Source of the DNA: G039029935 sp039029935
GTDB taxonomy: Bacteria > Chloroflexota > Anaerolineae > Caldilineales > Caldilineaceae
Assembly (NCBI GenBank): GCA_039029935.1
Contig: JBCCFC010000065.1
Coordinates: 1 to 20,418 of the forward strand
Reading direction: 5' to 3'
DNA: 20,418 nucleotides
Part shown: one piece after another, positions 6,727 to 15,583 of the stretch
How the letters are laid out: each line of letters begins with the position of its first letter
How positions within the stretch are numbered: the first letter of the stretch is position 1
The notes under the pieces: generated by a model
What the model was told of the DNA's origin: nothing
Database searches by the model: none
The model's input: the letters and a program-made list of their open reading frames with translations, nothing else
Translations under genes and position numbers: made by a program

Positions 6727-7002
6727 ATGGCGACACTCTATATTCCAACACCGATGCGTCGGTTAACCAGCGGACAATCTAAAATCACCCTTGACGGTGA
6801 TACGGTGAGTGCATTGATACAGACAGCGGAGAGTACCTATCCAGGCATTGCGGAAAAGATGCTGGACGGCGAAGGCAATGTAAAACGCTTCATCAATGTA
6901 TTTGTCAATGATGATGAGATTCGGACATTGGATGGGCTGGACACAGCTGTGAAAGCGAGCGACAAGGTGTCGATTGTGCCAGCCATGGCAGGGGGGATGT
7001 AA
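6727..7002 (+). CDS. cysO: CysO-like sulfur carrier protein ending in Gly-Gly-Met
   Basis: 91 residues of beta-grasp ubiquitin-like (ThiS/MoaD) fold, starting MATLYIPTPMR as in CysO proteins, with AAAGGA 10 nt upstream. In the CysO pathway the C-terminal Gly is adenylated, converted to a thiocarboxylate, and its sulfur passed to a serine derivative bound by CysM. FINVFVNDDEIR (55-66) and DKVSIVPAMAGG (79-90) are the expected strands and tail. The protein does not end at Gly89-Gly90 but has an extra Met91. As written it cannot be activated, and the extra residue must be removed, plausibly by Mec. The GGG GGG codons of the tail also serve as the ribosome-binding site of the next gene, whose ATG lies 1 nt after the cysO stop. 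The two genes are thus translationally linked. Confidence 0.9.
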   Translation: MATLYIPTPMRRLTSGQSKITLDGDTVSALIQTAESTYPGIAEKMLDGEGNVKRFINVFVNDDEIRTLDGLDTAVKASDKVSIVPAMAGGM

Positions 7003-7003
7003 C

Positions 7004-8233
7004 ATGAGTCGTTTGAATCGTGACCAACTGGTCAATCTTGCAAAGAGCGAAATCACCGAGATATCCGCACAGCAGCTTAAGGAGCGGCTTGATTCAGGTG
7101 AGCATCTGGCGGTTGTCGATATCCGTGAGCGTGATGAGTTTGTTCAGGGGCATATCCCCGATGCGGCCTTTATTCCACGTGGTTTTCTGGAGCTAAACAT
7201 TGAGCAATATGAGCCTGACCGCGACCAGCCCATTGTGCTTTATTGTGCTGGTGGTGTTCGCTCCGCATTAGCGGCACGTAATCTCAAAGAGATGGGTTAT
7301 ACCAATCCAATCTCGCTGATTGGTGGGTTCAATGGCTGGAAAAATGTGGGGCTGGACTTCAAAATTCCACGTGTCCTTACCGAGGAGCAGCGCATTCGCT
7401 ACAGTCGCCACACGATTCTCAATGAGTTGGGTGAGGCTGGGCAGATTAAGCTGCTGGAGAGCAAAGTACTGATGATCGGTGCGGGTGGTTTGGGTAGCCC
7501 GGCTGCACTGTATTTGGCGGCAGCGGGTGTTGGCACAATCGGTATTGTTGACTTTGACACGGTTGACGTGTCTAACTTACAACGCCAAATCCTGCACGGA
7601 ACCAAAGATGTCGGTCGTCCAAAGGTGGAGTCTGCGGCTGACCGCCTCAAGGATATTAATCCAGAGGTCAATGTCATTGGCTATGAAGAGCCAATCAACA
7701 GTTACAACGCGATGGACATCATCAAAGAATATGATGTCGTACTCAACGGCTCGGACAACTTCCCCACACGCTATCTCGTCAATGATGCTTGCCAATTTTT
7801 GAACAAACCATTGGTGGATGCCAGCATCTTTATGTTTGAAGGGCAGGTGACTGTCTATGACCCACGTGTCGCTGACAGCCCATGCTATCGTTGTCTCTAC
7901 CCAGACCCACCGCCACCAGGCGAAGTACCAAGCTGTGCCGAAGGCGGTGTACTGGGTGTGTTGCCGGGCATCATGGGGTCATTACAGGCCATCGAGGCTA
8001 TCAAACTGCTGGCGGAATTTGGTGAGCCACTCGTTGGCAAGCTGCTCATGGTCGATACACTGGACATGAGTTTCCGTACACTTAATGTGTCCAAGAACCC
8101 CGACTGTCCAGTCTGTGGTGATGAGCCAACCGTGACAGAGTTGATTGATTATGAACAGTTCTGTGGCCTTCCATCAACGATGTCCGTCAATGGACATGTA
8201 GAAGAAGAGATCGCAGAGTTGGTTCTAGCGTAG
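7004..8233 (+). CDS. MoeZ/MoeB-like E1 adenylyltransferase with N-terminal rhodanese domain
   Basis: 409 residues from the ATG at 7004, with GGGGG 7 nt upstream inside the end of cysO. Residues about 15-118 form a rhodanese domain with active-site Cys81 in CAGGVRS, able to carry persulfide sulfur. Residues about 125-390 form a ThiF/MoeB E1 domain: nucleotide loop GAGGLGS (159-165), NLQRQ near 191, NGSDNFPTRY near 248, and Cys311 in PSCAEGGVLGVL. A zinc site is formed by CYRC (294-297) and CPVC (368-371). The enzyme would adenylate the CysO C-terminus and convert it to a thiocarboxylate. In mycobacterial MoeZ the rhodanese domain is at the C-terminus; here the order is reversed. It probably also serves molybdopterin or thiamin carriers if no other E1 exists in the genome. 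Confidence 0.92.
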   Translation: MSRLNRDQLVNLAKSEITEISAQQLKERLDSGEHLAVVDIRERDEFVQGHIPDAAFIPRGFLELNIEQYEPDRDQPIVLYCAGGVRSALAARNLKEMGYTNPISLIGGFNGWKNVGLDFKIPRVLTEEQRIRYSRHTILNELGEAGQIKLLESKVLMIGAGGLGSPAALYLAAAGVGTIGIVDFDTVDVSNLQRQILHGTKDVGRPKVESAADRLKDINPEVNVIGYEEPINSYNAMDIIKEYDVVLNGSDNFPTRYLVNDACQFLNKPLVDASIFMFEGQVTVYDPRVADSPCYRCLYPDPPPPGEVPSCAEGGVLGVLPGIMGSLQAIEAIKLLAEFGEPLVGKLLMVDTLDMSFRTLNVSKNPDCPVCGDEPTVTELIDYEQFCGLPSTMSVNGHVEEEIAELVLA

Positions 8234-8236
8234 AAG

Positions 8237-8436
8237 AGGCAAAGAGTGAAGAGTCAAAAGTGAAGAATGAAGAATGAAGAATGAAGAATGAAGGGTGAAG
8301 AGTGAAGAGGTGTGGCAATATGAAGGTGTGACAAGGGAGCTTTCAACTAATCACTAATCACTAATCACTAATCACTAATCACTAATCACTAATCACTTTT
8401 CACTCTTCATTCTTCACTCTTCACTCTTCACTATAA
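8237..8436. repeat. heptad tandem-repeat hairpin between the E1 gene and cysM
   Basis: The left part holds GAAGAAT-type heptads (four exact copies near 8265-8292, then GAAGGGT and GAAGAGT). The centre has seven exact copies of CTAATCA (8347-8395). The right part holds CACTCTT-type heptads complementary to the left arm. Together they make a long imperfect palindrome within the operon, resembling short tandemly repeated repetitive sequences of filamentous bacteria. No gene is present. Copy number may vary by slippage. Confidence 0.85.
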
Positions 8437-8442
8437 AAAGCT

Positions 8443-9357
8443 ATGAATACACAAGCCAAAACGATTATTGAGCAAATCGGCAATACACCGCTCTTGAATA
8501 TAAGTTCCCTTGCCCATGAACAGGGTGTCCCACCGGATGTCAATGTGTATGCAAAGGCAGAGTGGGCCAACCCAAGTGGGTCGGTCAAGGCGCGGGCGGC
8601 GTTGTACATTATTGAGGACGCCGAGCGGCGTGGCGTGTTGACCCATGACAAAGTGCTCATTGACAGCAGTTCGGGGAATACGGGCATCGCCTATGCCATG
8701 ATCGGTGCAGCCAAAGGCTACGACGTTCATTTGGTGATGCCCGGTAACGTGAGCAGTGAACGTAAAGTATTGTCGCGCGCGTATGGCGCAACCGTGATTG
8801 AGTCTGACCCACTAGAAGGCTCGGATGGTGCGATTCTCAAGGTACGCGAGTTAGTTGAGGCAGAGCCAGAGCGTTATTTTTATGCAGATCAGTACAGCAA
8901 TGATGCCAACTGGCGAGCGCATTTTGAGACAACGGGGCCAGAAATCTGGAATCAAACCACTGGTACGATTACACATTTTATCGCTGGGCTGGGCACAACA
9001 GGAACCTTTATCGGAACAAGTCGCTATCTACGTACACAAAATCCAGATGTTCAGTTGATCTCCATGCAGCCAGAGGATGAACTGGCTGTCATTGAGGGGC
9101 TAAAGCATTTGGAGACGGCGATTGTACCTGGTATTTACGATGAAAAGGTTGCGGATCGCGATCTGCGTGTCGGTGTTGAAGATACGTTTGATATGATACA
9201 GTTGGCTGGTCGTAAATATGGTCTGTTTTTAGGCCCAAGTGCAGCAGCCGCGGTGGCGGGTGCGATCAACATCGCAAAAGAAATAGAGCGTGGTACGGTG
9301 GTCACAATCTTGCCAGATGATGGCAGTAAGTATGTGAGTTTGGGGCTGTATGGGTAA
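8443..9357 (+). CDS. cysM: CysM-like PLP-dependent cysteine synthase (CysO-dependent type)
   Basis: 304 residues, a normal length for CysM. The fold-type II PLP enzyme is complete: Lys49 in NPSGSVKAR forms the Schiff base, SSSGNTG (75-81) is the substrate loop, and GLGTTGT (182-188) binds the PLP phosphate. IVPGIYD near 227 and the closing SKYVSLGLYG resemble mycobacterial CysM rather than sulfide-using CysK. The likely reaction is transfer of sulfur from CysO thiocarboxylate to O-phosphoserine or O-acetylserine. By alignment from memory, Lys221 falls where mycobacterial CysM has the Arg that selects O-phosphoserine. The gene follows the E1 gene after a 210-bp repeat-filled spacer, and no strong ribosome site or promoter is visible. 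Confidence 0.9.
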   Translation: MNTQAKTIIEQIGNTPLLNISSLAHEQGVPPDVNVYAKAEWANPSGSVKARAALYIIEDAERRGVLTHDKVLIDSSSGNTGIAYAMIGAAKGYDVHLVMPGNVSSERKVLSRAYGATVIESDPLEGSDGAILKVRELVEAEPERYFYADQYSNDANWRAHFETTGPEIWNQTTGTITHFIAGLGTTGTFIGTSRYLRTQNPDVQLISMQPEDELAVIEGLKHLETAIVPGIYDEKVADRDLRVGVEDTFDMIQLAGRKYGLFLGPSAAAAVAGAINIAKEIERGTVVTILPDDGSKYVSLGLYG

Positions 9358-9459
9358 GTCAGTCAGTATTTGGTAGGCCGGTATTCGGTAGGCCAGTATT
9401 CGGTGTGTCGGTCCTGACTTACCCACCGACCTACTGATTACCGACCTACTAATTACCGA
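9358..9459. repeat. 15-nt-period repeat hairpin between cysM and clpX
   Basis: The left arm holds 15-nt units such as GGTAGGCCGGTATTC. The right arm holds near-complementary units such as ACCGACCTACTGATT and ACCGACCTACTAATT. The convergent genes cysM and clpX end on either side, so as RNA it could act as a two-way terminator, though T-runs are absent. The sequence family matches the repeat at 11022-11129. Confidence 0.75.
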
Positions 9460-9460
9460 T

Positions 9461-10996
<1,536 letters not shown>

Positions 10997-11021
10997 AGTT
11001 GGTTGCTAATCTCTCTATTTT

Positions 11022-11129
11022 TAGTAATCAGTAGATTGGTAGGTCAGTAAATCGGTAAGTCAGTAGGCTGGTAGGTCAGTACCGATTACCGACCTACTGA
11101 CTCACCGATTACTGACTTACCGACTCACC
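11022..11129. repeat. octad repeat hairpin between clpP and clpX
   Basis: Octamers of the form RGTARRTY (AGTAGATT, GGTAGGTC, AGTAAATC, GGTAAGTC) run across the left half, and their complements (CGACCTAC, CGATTACT) across the right half, forming an imperfect hairpin of about 100 nt. It ends at the clpP stop codon. It would sit in any clpP-clpX read-through RNA and could process or attenuate it. Confidence 0.8.
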
Positions 11130-11852
11130 TTAACTATCACTGGCTTCCGCGTCACCGCCATCACCAAGCAAGCGGACCTCGCCATCGGTCAATACGACGA
11201 TGTTGCTGGTGTCGCCAACGACCTCATCGACAAGACCATACTTCTTGGCGTCCATCGCGTTCATATAGCGATCACGCTCAAAGTCTGCCTCGATCTCTTT
11301 CCAATCGCGCTTGGCGTGCTTACCAACGAGGTGGAATAGTTGTGTCTGGACACGTTCTTGCTCACGGAAGGCGATACGAACATCTTCTGTATAGCCCTGC
11401 GCCCCGCTGCTGGCAGGATGCATGTGAACAGTGGCGTGTGGGAGTGCATAACGACGACCAGCTTCACCCGCCGCCAAAAGCACAGTTCCCATGCTGGCGG
11501 TGACACCAACGGCCCAAGTGCTGATGGGTGCTGGAATCATCTGCATGGTGTCATAGATTGCCAAACCAGCGTAGATGCTGCCACCTGGACTGTTGATGTA
11601 CATGCGAATTTCCTGATTTGGGTCTTCGCTAGCCAGATAGAGCAACTGCGCAACAATCAAGTTGGCAACCTGATCGTTGATGGGTGTTCCCAAGAAAACG
11701 ATGCGTTCCTTCAACAGAAGGCTATAGATATCATAGGCGCGTTCTCCACGCCCTGAGCTGTCAATGACCATAGGGACCACATTGCTGGGTGTCGCAATAC
11801 CGCTCCCCATCGTATCCGTCCCTGAAGTTTGATTATACATATTTGGTAACAT
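11130..11852 (-). CDS. clpP: ATP-dependent Clp protease proteolytic subunit ClpP
   Basis: 240 residues from the ATG at 11852, with AGGA 7 nt upstream. The first 25 or so residues may be a propeptide. The serine-protease triad is present: Ser120 in TASMG, His145 in HMHP and Asp194 in ERDRYM. YINSPGGSIYAGLAIYDTM (85-103) is the standard oxyanion/handle region. The segment after the catalytic His reads PASSGAQG, where most ClpPs have QPLGGAQG. The acidic C-terminal tail (DGGDAEASDS) is longer than in Escherichia coli. It forms the tig-clpP-clpX block with its neighbours and has its own promoter. It assembles as a tetradecameric barrel with ClpX in the cytoplasm. Confidence 0.96.
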   Translation of the reverse strand: MLPNMYNQTSGTDTMGSGIATPSNVVPMVIDSSGRGERAYDIYSLLLKERIVFLGTPINDQVANLIVAQLLYLASEDPNQEIRMYINSPGGSIYAGLAIYDTMQMIPAPISTWAVGVTASMGTVLLAAGEAGRRYALPHATVHMHPASSGAQGYTEDVRIAFREQERVQTQLFHLVGKHAKRDWKEIEADFERDRYMNAMDAKKYGLVDEVVGDTSNIVVLTDGEVRLLGDGGDAEASDS

Positions 11853-11902
11853 AGCTTTATCCTAACGTTAGTTGTGACTGTTTATGATTGTTATATTTTA
11901 GA

Positions 11903-11931
11903 TTTATACCGATGATTTATTGCTATCACAA
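11903..11931 (-). promoter_or_regulatory. predicted clpP promoter bracketed by an inverted repeat
   Basis: TTGTGA (11931-11926), a 17-bp spacer and TATAAA (11908-11903) on the minus strand make a good sigma-70 promoter with a leader of about 44 nt. Imperfect inverted arms carrying TATCCTA and TTGTGA lie at 11858-11878 and 11926-11948 and enclose it. No CIRCE or CtsR-type site was recognised. Confidence 0.6.
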
Positions 11932-12050
11932 CATTAGTTTGTAGGATAGATTTTCACTGTAAGCAGTCCCCTGTTACACATTTGCATTGCGTTAGTGCAG
12001 AATTAGAGAAATGTTTGCAGGTTCAAATGAACAGGAAGGATGGAAGAGAA

Positions 12051-12082
12051 GGGAGGGTGACAAGATAGCTTCTCACCCTTCC
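12051..12082. repeat. hairpin in the tig-clpP spacer
   Basis: GGGAGGGTGA pairs with TCACCCTTCC (one mismatch) around a 12-nt loop, set in purine-rich repeats to its left and CCCTCCC to its right. It lies 20 bp after the tig stop and may act as its transcription end, but there is no T-run on the minus strand. Confidence 0.5.
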
Positions 12083-12103
12083 GACCCTCCCTGTGATTTT
12101 TAG

Positions 12104-13705
12104 TTATGATTGGTTGGTTTTATTTTCGCTAGCGGTTTCTGATGATGTGTCGTCGTCATCATCGTCATCATCATCGTCAGCGTCGTCATCATCGTCAGCG
12201 TCGTCATCATCGTCATCATCTGACGATTCAACCTCAGACGCCTCTTCTTGAGACTCTTCCTCTGAAACCTCGCCTTCTACATCCTCATCTTCCTCTTCGT
12301 CTTCCGGCTCATCTTCGATGTAGTCACCACGAACAATTTCGAGAATGCGCTCAAAGGTCTTTTCCTGCAAAATCTGGCTAGCGAGCATGGTGCGACCACT
12401 ATCAGCACGCAGGACATTGGCTAGTTCTGGGTTGCTGGCCTCACCGCCTTCGCTTTCGCCCAACATACTGGTGATGCGCTCTTCGATCTCCTCGTCGCTG
12501 GCCTCAATCTTCTGATCGGCCAATACTTCGGAAATGATCAAGCCACGCTCCGCAGTCAGTCTGGCTGTCTCGCGCAAGCTTTCGCGGTAATCATCTTTGT
12601 TTTGACCAATCTGCTCGAAGTAGGCGTCAATGCTGCCCATCCCATACTGGCGTAACTGATTCTCGAACTCCTGCATCATCGTATCCATCTGGTCTTCAAC
12701 CACTGCTGGCGGATATTCGAGAGTGCTTTGCTCCAGAATCGCGGTAATGGCATCATTTAGATATTGATTTTCAGCCTGTGTTTCCATTTGGTCCAACAAC
12801 GTGTCATGGATTTCATCACGCAAATCCTGCACAGTCTCAATATCTGGGCCAATTAACTGGGCAAATTCATCATTTAACTCTGGGTTTTCATAGGCTTGGA
12901 TATTCTTGATCGTGACATTGAAGCGCGCCCGTTGACCAGCATAGATACTTTCGCTATCTTCCGGCCAAGACAACTCAAATTCAGTTTCCTCACCCTTTGC
13001 CAACCCAAGTAATGCTTCATCTAACCCTGGTGGCTCCATTGGGTTCTCTTCATCAAGCGTCACATCCCAATCGGTTTCATCCAAAACAACGACTTCTACG
13101 TCGCCAGCAGATTCACTGTCTACATCTATGTCTGCATCATCTGTGTCTACATCATCTGCGTCTGCATCATCGCCAGTTTCATCCGATATGATAACACTTT
13201 TCAGATCAACGGTGAGTTGGTCACCATATTGGCTGGCACGATCTACCTCGGTCCATTCTGCATGTTGTTGGAGATAGCCCTCAACTTGCTCGTCAATCTG
13301 TGCTTCCTCAACCTCAACATCGGTTTCCTCGATGCGAAGCTCACGATAGTCGCCGAGATCAATTTTGGGTTCCAATGGAATCACCAAGTTATAGACCAGC
13401 GGCTCCGGTTCCATATTTTGTAATGTGGCTTTGGCATACGGCTCTACCTCTGCCTGTTCGAGTGCAGGTTCAAAAACTTCTTGCAAAAGGTCTTCTGCAA
13501 ACTCACTTACGAGTGCTTCCACGCCGATACGTTGGACAATCACCGGAAAGGGTGCTTTGCCTTTGCGAAAGCCAGGTAATGCAAAATCTTTGGCGTATTT
13601 GCGTGCAACTTTGCGCATTTCCTGATCAACTCGTTTTTTATCAATTTCAATTTTAAGGGCCAGTTGGCGATTCTCCATTGGCTCTGTGGTAACTGTGAAC
13701 GACAT
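12104..13705 (-). CDS. tig: trigger factor (ribosome-associated chaperone) with acidic insert and tail
   Basis: 533 residues; trigger factors are usually 430-460. The ribosome-binding loop GFRKGKAP (45-52) is exact. A FKBP-type PPIase domain covers about 160-272 (GDQLTVDLKSV, then AGQRARFNVTIKNIQ), and the helical C-terminal arms run from about 275 to 462. Extra length comes from an Asp-rich insert within the PPIase domain (about 176-205) and a very acidic tail (463-528), including 24 residues of almost pure Asp. Trigger factor binds at the ribosome exit tunnel and shields new chains. The tail should strongly affect charge and perhaps ribosome or client binding. It precedes clpP and clpX, the common bacterial order. 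AGGG and AAAGGA lie just upstream of the ATG. Confidence 0.96.
   Translation of the reverse strand: MSFTVTTEPMENRQLALKIEIDKKRVDQEMRKVARKYAKDFALPGFRKGKAPFPVIVQRIGVEALVSEFAEDLLQEVFEPALEQAEVEPYAKATLQNMEPEPLVYNLVIPLEPKIDLGDYRELRIEETDVEVEEAQIDEQVEGYLQQHAEWTEVDRASQYGDQLTVDLKSVIISDETGDDADADDVDTDDADIDVDSESAGDVEVVVLDETDWDVTLDEENPMEPPGLDEALLGLAKGEETEFELSWPEDSESIYAGQRARFNVTIKNIQAYENPELNDEFAQLIGPDIETVQDLRDEIHDTLLDQMETQAENQYLNDAITAILEQSTLEYPPAVVEDQMDTMMQEFENQLRQYGMGSIDAYFEQIGQNKDDYRESLRETARLTAERGLIISEVLADQKIEASDEEIEERITSMLGESEGGEASNPELANVLRADSGRTMLASQILQEKTFERILEIVRGDYIEDEPEDEEEDEDVEGEVSEEESQEEASEVESSDDDDDDDADDDDDADDDDDDDDDDTSSETASENKTNQS
12149..12220 (-). repeat. GAT/GAC triplet repeat encoding poly-Asp in tig
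   Basis: Codons 496-519 of tig are all Asp except two Ala, encoded by alternating GAT and GAC (seen as TCATCG-type repeats on the plus strand), with larger GTCAGCGTCGTCATCATC units repeated. The tract is prone to slippage and may differ in length between strains. Confidence 0.85.
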
Positions 13706-13866
13706 TTTCCCTGTGTTTCCTTTATCTCTATCTATTTTATTCTGTAACTCAAACAGCCCTTAATAATCAGTGTTCTTGAATGTTGCGACTTCATAGCATT
13801 TTTTATTGATATGCAAAAAAACAACACAAACCAGCCATATTAAAAAAATACGAGCCTGATTGCTCA

Positions 13867-13940
13867 TCAGAAAGAAGTATGCAAATACAATAATTTCGCC
13901 CTGGTGAAATCATCGGTTTGCACACTCCGTGTTAATGAGC
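13867..13940 (+). repeat. 74-bp dispersed palindromic repeat, copy B
   Basis: Ungapped match (about 60 of 74 positions) to the minus strand of 15584-15657. Both copies begin TCAGAAAGAAG, contain TGAAATCAT and end ATGAGC. The copy is internally palindromic (TGCAAA/TTTGCA and ATTTC/GAAAT arms). It lies in the 448-bp AT-rich space between tig and the second DUF1326 gene. That space otherwise holds the 5' region of tig, where I see no convincing promoter, and the cloverleaf element at 14070. Confidence 0.75.
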
Positions 13941-14069
13941 CAACCTGAATACCATCATAGCTGATGAATCTATAGTAACTTTAAATGCCTTATTCTATCA
14001 CAAGGCTGAATGATTTTGGTAATATGTACAAACGTCAATATTTTTTTGTTGGATAGGCAAGTATAAACC

Positions 14070-14118
14070 AGTATCACAGATTGGTTATCTGTGACGCAGG
14101 TAGCCAACCTGCGATACT
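14070..14118. repeat. cloverleaf-like three-way junction element
   Basis: Two perfect 7-bp hairpins with 5-nt loops stand side by side: CACAGAT/ATCTGTG with loop TGGTT, and CGCAGGT/ACCTGCG with loop AGCCA. One A separates them, and a 5-bp outer stem AGTAT/ATACT encloses both. The two loops contain complementary TTGG and CCAA edges. It lies 36 bp after the stop of the second DUF1326 gene. It is not a tRNA. A mobile palindromic element or a transcript end structure is possible. Confidence 0.7.
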
Positions 14119-14153
14119 TTCCTTTGTCTAGAATGAATCAGCGTAATCGAACC

Positions 14154-14807
14154 TTATTGAGAGCCTCGCCAATCAATCTCTGCATATTCGCCACTTTGTC
14201 CGCTCAAAATCCAGTTGCGTCCCCAATCACGGATGTGGCTTGTTTTGCTGATGCCAACAACCAAGGTATCAGCGGCCCAATAGTGGGCATTTTCGGCACG
14301 AACCAATTTGTCGCCATCTCTGCCTGGTGCTGGTGATAGCTCGCTCTGCACAATCTGTGGAATGGTAAAGTGCCATGTGGATAGATCGGGTGCGACCTCA
14401 AAGGTCATGGGGACACGTTTGACACCGAGAAAATTGCTGACCACCCAAGGGAACCAGCCAGTGGGTCCACCCGCCTCCCCTCTGAGAATTTGCGTCAGCG
14501 CATCTGTCGCCGATGCGGATGCGGTCTCGTCAATGTAGATGCCATAAGACCACTGTCCGTCGCGGATGGGGCCTGGAATTTCCTGAAGTGCGGCAACGGT
14601 CAAGCCACTTAGGTCGGTATGCCACTCGGCTGTCTCCGCATACCCGGTTTCGATTTGGACCGCCCACCAAGAGCGGCATGTGCCAAAGGATGGCAGTGCC
14701 TTACCAACGGAGAGGACACAGGGGCAAAGTGGGTGACAATTACAACTGCGCAAAAATTTCCCCTGAATCTGCCAGTTTTCCAGCGTTTTTGGTTCAACTA
14801 TGATCAT
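14154..14807 (-). CDS. DUF1326 domain protein (second of a tandem pair)
   Basis: 217 residues from the ATG at 14807, with AAGGA 6 nt upstream. The family hallmark is the cysteine cluster Cys22-x-Cys24 and Cys28-x-Cys30 (SCNCHPLCPC) near the N-terminus, with a further Cys44. DLSGLTVAALQEIPGPIRDG, DETAS and GEAGGPTGWF are also typical. The function of DUF1326 is unknown; the Cys cluster suggests metal binding, which is inference. The C-terminal motif GRNWILSGQSGEYAEIDW is shared with the neighbour, so the two genes are paralogues by tandem duplication. They are spaced 95 bp apart and read in the same direction, probably as one unit. No signal peptide or membrane segment is seen. Confidence 0.85.
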   Translation of the reverse strand: MIIVEPKTLENWQIQGKFLRSCNCHPLCPCVLSVGKALPSFGTCRSWWAVQIETGYAETAEWHTDLSGLTVAALQEIPGPIRDGQWSYGIYIDETASASATDALTQILRGEAGGPTGWFPWVVSNFLGVKRVPMTFEVAPDLSTWHFTIPQIVQSELSPAPGRDGDKLVRAENAHYWAADTLVVGISKTSHIRDWGRNWILSGQSGEYAEIDWRGSQ

Positions 14808-14902
14808 GATTGTTCCTTACCTGCGATGATTGATTAAGATAAGCTCACGTTTGTCCGGTTAATCACCAGACTGATAAGTTATCCAATTCTTTGAAAGACG
14901 TG

Positions 14903-15514
14903 TTATGGTCCAGACCAGTCGATTTTGGCGTATTCTGCGCTCTTGCCGCTAAAATCCCAGTTGCGTCCATGATCGCGAATACGACTCTTGACACCTCGAC
15001 TCACCACAACATCACGCCCTGCCCAATAACCCGTATTGGTCGTCATCATCGGCGTCTCACCATCGCTGCCCGTCACAGGTTCAACATAGCCATCAATAAT
15101 CTTGGGGATGCCCATATACCACCCCTTGCCGCGCTCCTCAAAGGTGATTGGCACTTTCTTGGTCCCCAAAAATTGGTAGATCATAATCGAGAACCAACTA
15201 ATCGGACCGCCTGCATTGCCACTAAAAATTTGTTCCAGTTTGGCGGTTACTTCGTCGCTGGCATGTTCCGAAATATACAGTCCAACAATCCAGCCCCCTT
15301 CAACCAACGGGCCAGGAACCTCTAACAAAATTGCCACCGTGATACCGTCAAACACCATATCACCACACCGCCCTTCACGGATGTGGATTCCCCACCACGA
15401 CAAACATTTGTCATAGGTTGGGTTGGCCTTGCCCAGTGATAGTACACATGGGCAGAAGACCTCACAGTTACAATTCATCAAAAAATCACCCTTGATGTGC
15501 CAAGGTTGGGTCAT
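14903..15514 (-). CDS. DUF1326 domain protein (first of a tandem pair)
   Basis: 203 residues from the ATG at 15514, with GAGGAG 7 nt upstream. The cysteine cluster Cys15-x-Cys17 and Cys21-x-Cys23 (NCNCEVFCPC) plus Cys37 matches its downstream paralogue. So do FDGITVAILLEVPGPLVEGG, GNAGGPISWF, FLGTKKVPITFE and the ending GRNWDFSGKSAEYAKIDW. The two differ widely in other positions, so the duplication is old. Function is unknown, and soluble cytoplasmic location is likely as no export signal is visible. The pair is bounded by inverted copies of a 74-bp repeat at 13867-13940 and 15584-15657. Confidence 0.85.
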   Translation of the reverse strand: MTQPWHIKGDFLMNCNCEVFCPCVLSLGKANPTYDKCLSWWGIHIREGRCGDMVFDGITVAILLEVPGPLVEGGWIVGLYISEHASDEVTAKLEQIFSGNAGGPISWFSIMIYQFLGTKKVPITFEERGKGWYMGIPKIIDGYVEPVTGSDGETPMMTTNTGYWAGRDVVVSRGVKSRIRDHGRNWDFSGKSAEYAKIDWSGP

Positions 15515-15583
15515 GTGGTCGCTCCTCTATGCGATAACAACAGTAGTGCTGCTGTTTAAACTTTCATGATAAAAATAATAGCA

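Noticed and set aside
8347..8395. CRISPR array
   Set aside because: Seven-base units repeat directly with no spacers.
11853..11960. CIRCE or CtsR heat-shock operator at clpP
   Set aside because: Neither TTAGCACTC-type nor GGTCAAA-type repeats are present; only an imperfect TATCCTA/TTGTGA inverted repeat is seen.
12142..12381. Plus-strand His/Arg-rich open frame
   Set aside because: It is the complement of the poly-Asp codons of tig, with no ribosome site and no family.
14070..14118. tRNA gene
   Set aside because: Only 49 nt long, with two hairpins, no anticodon arm, T-loop or acceptor features.
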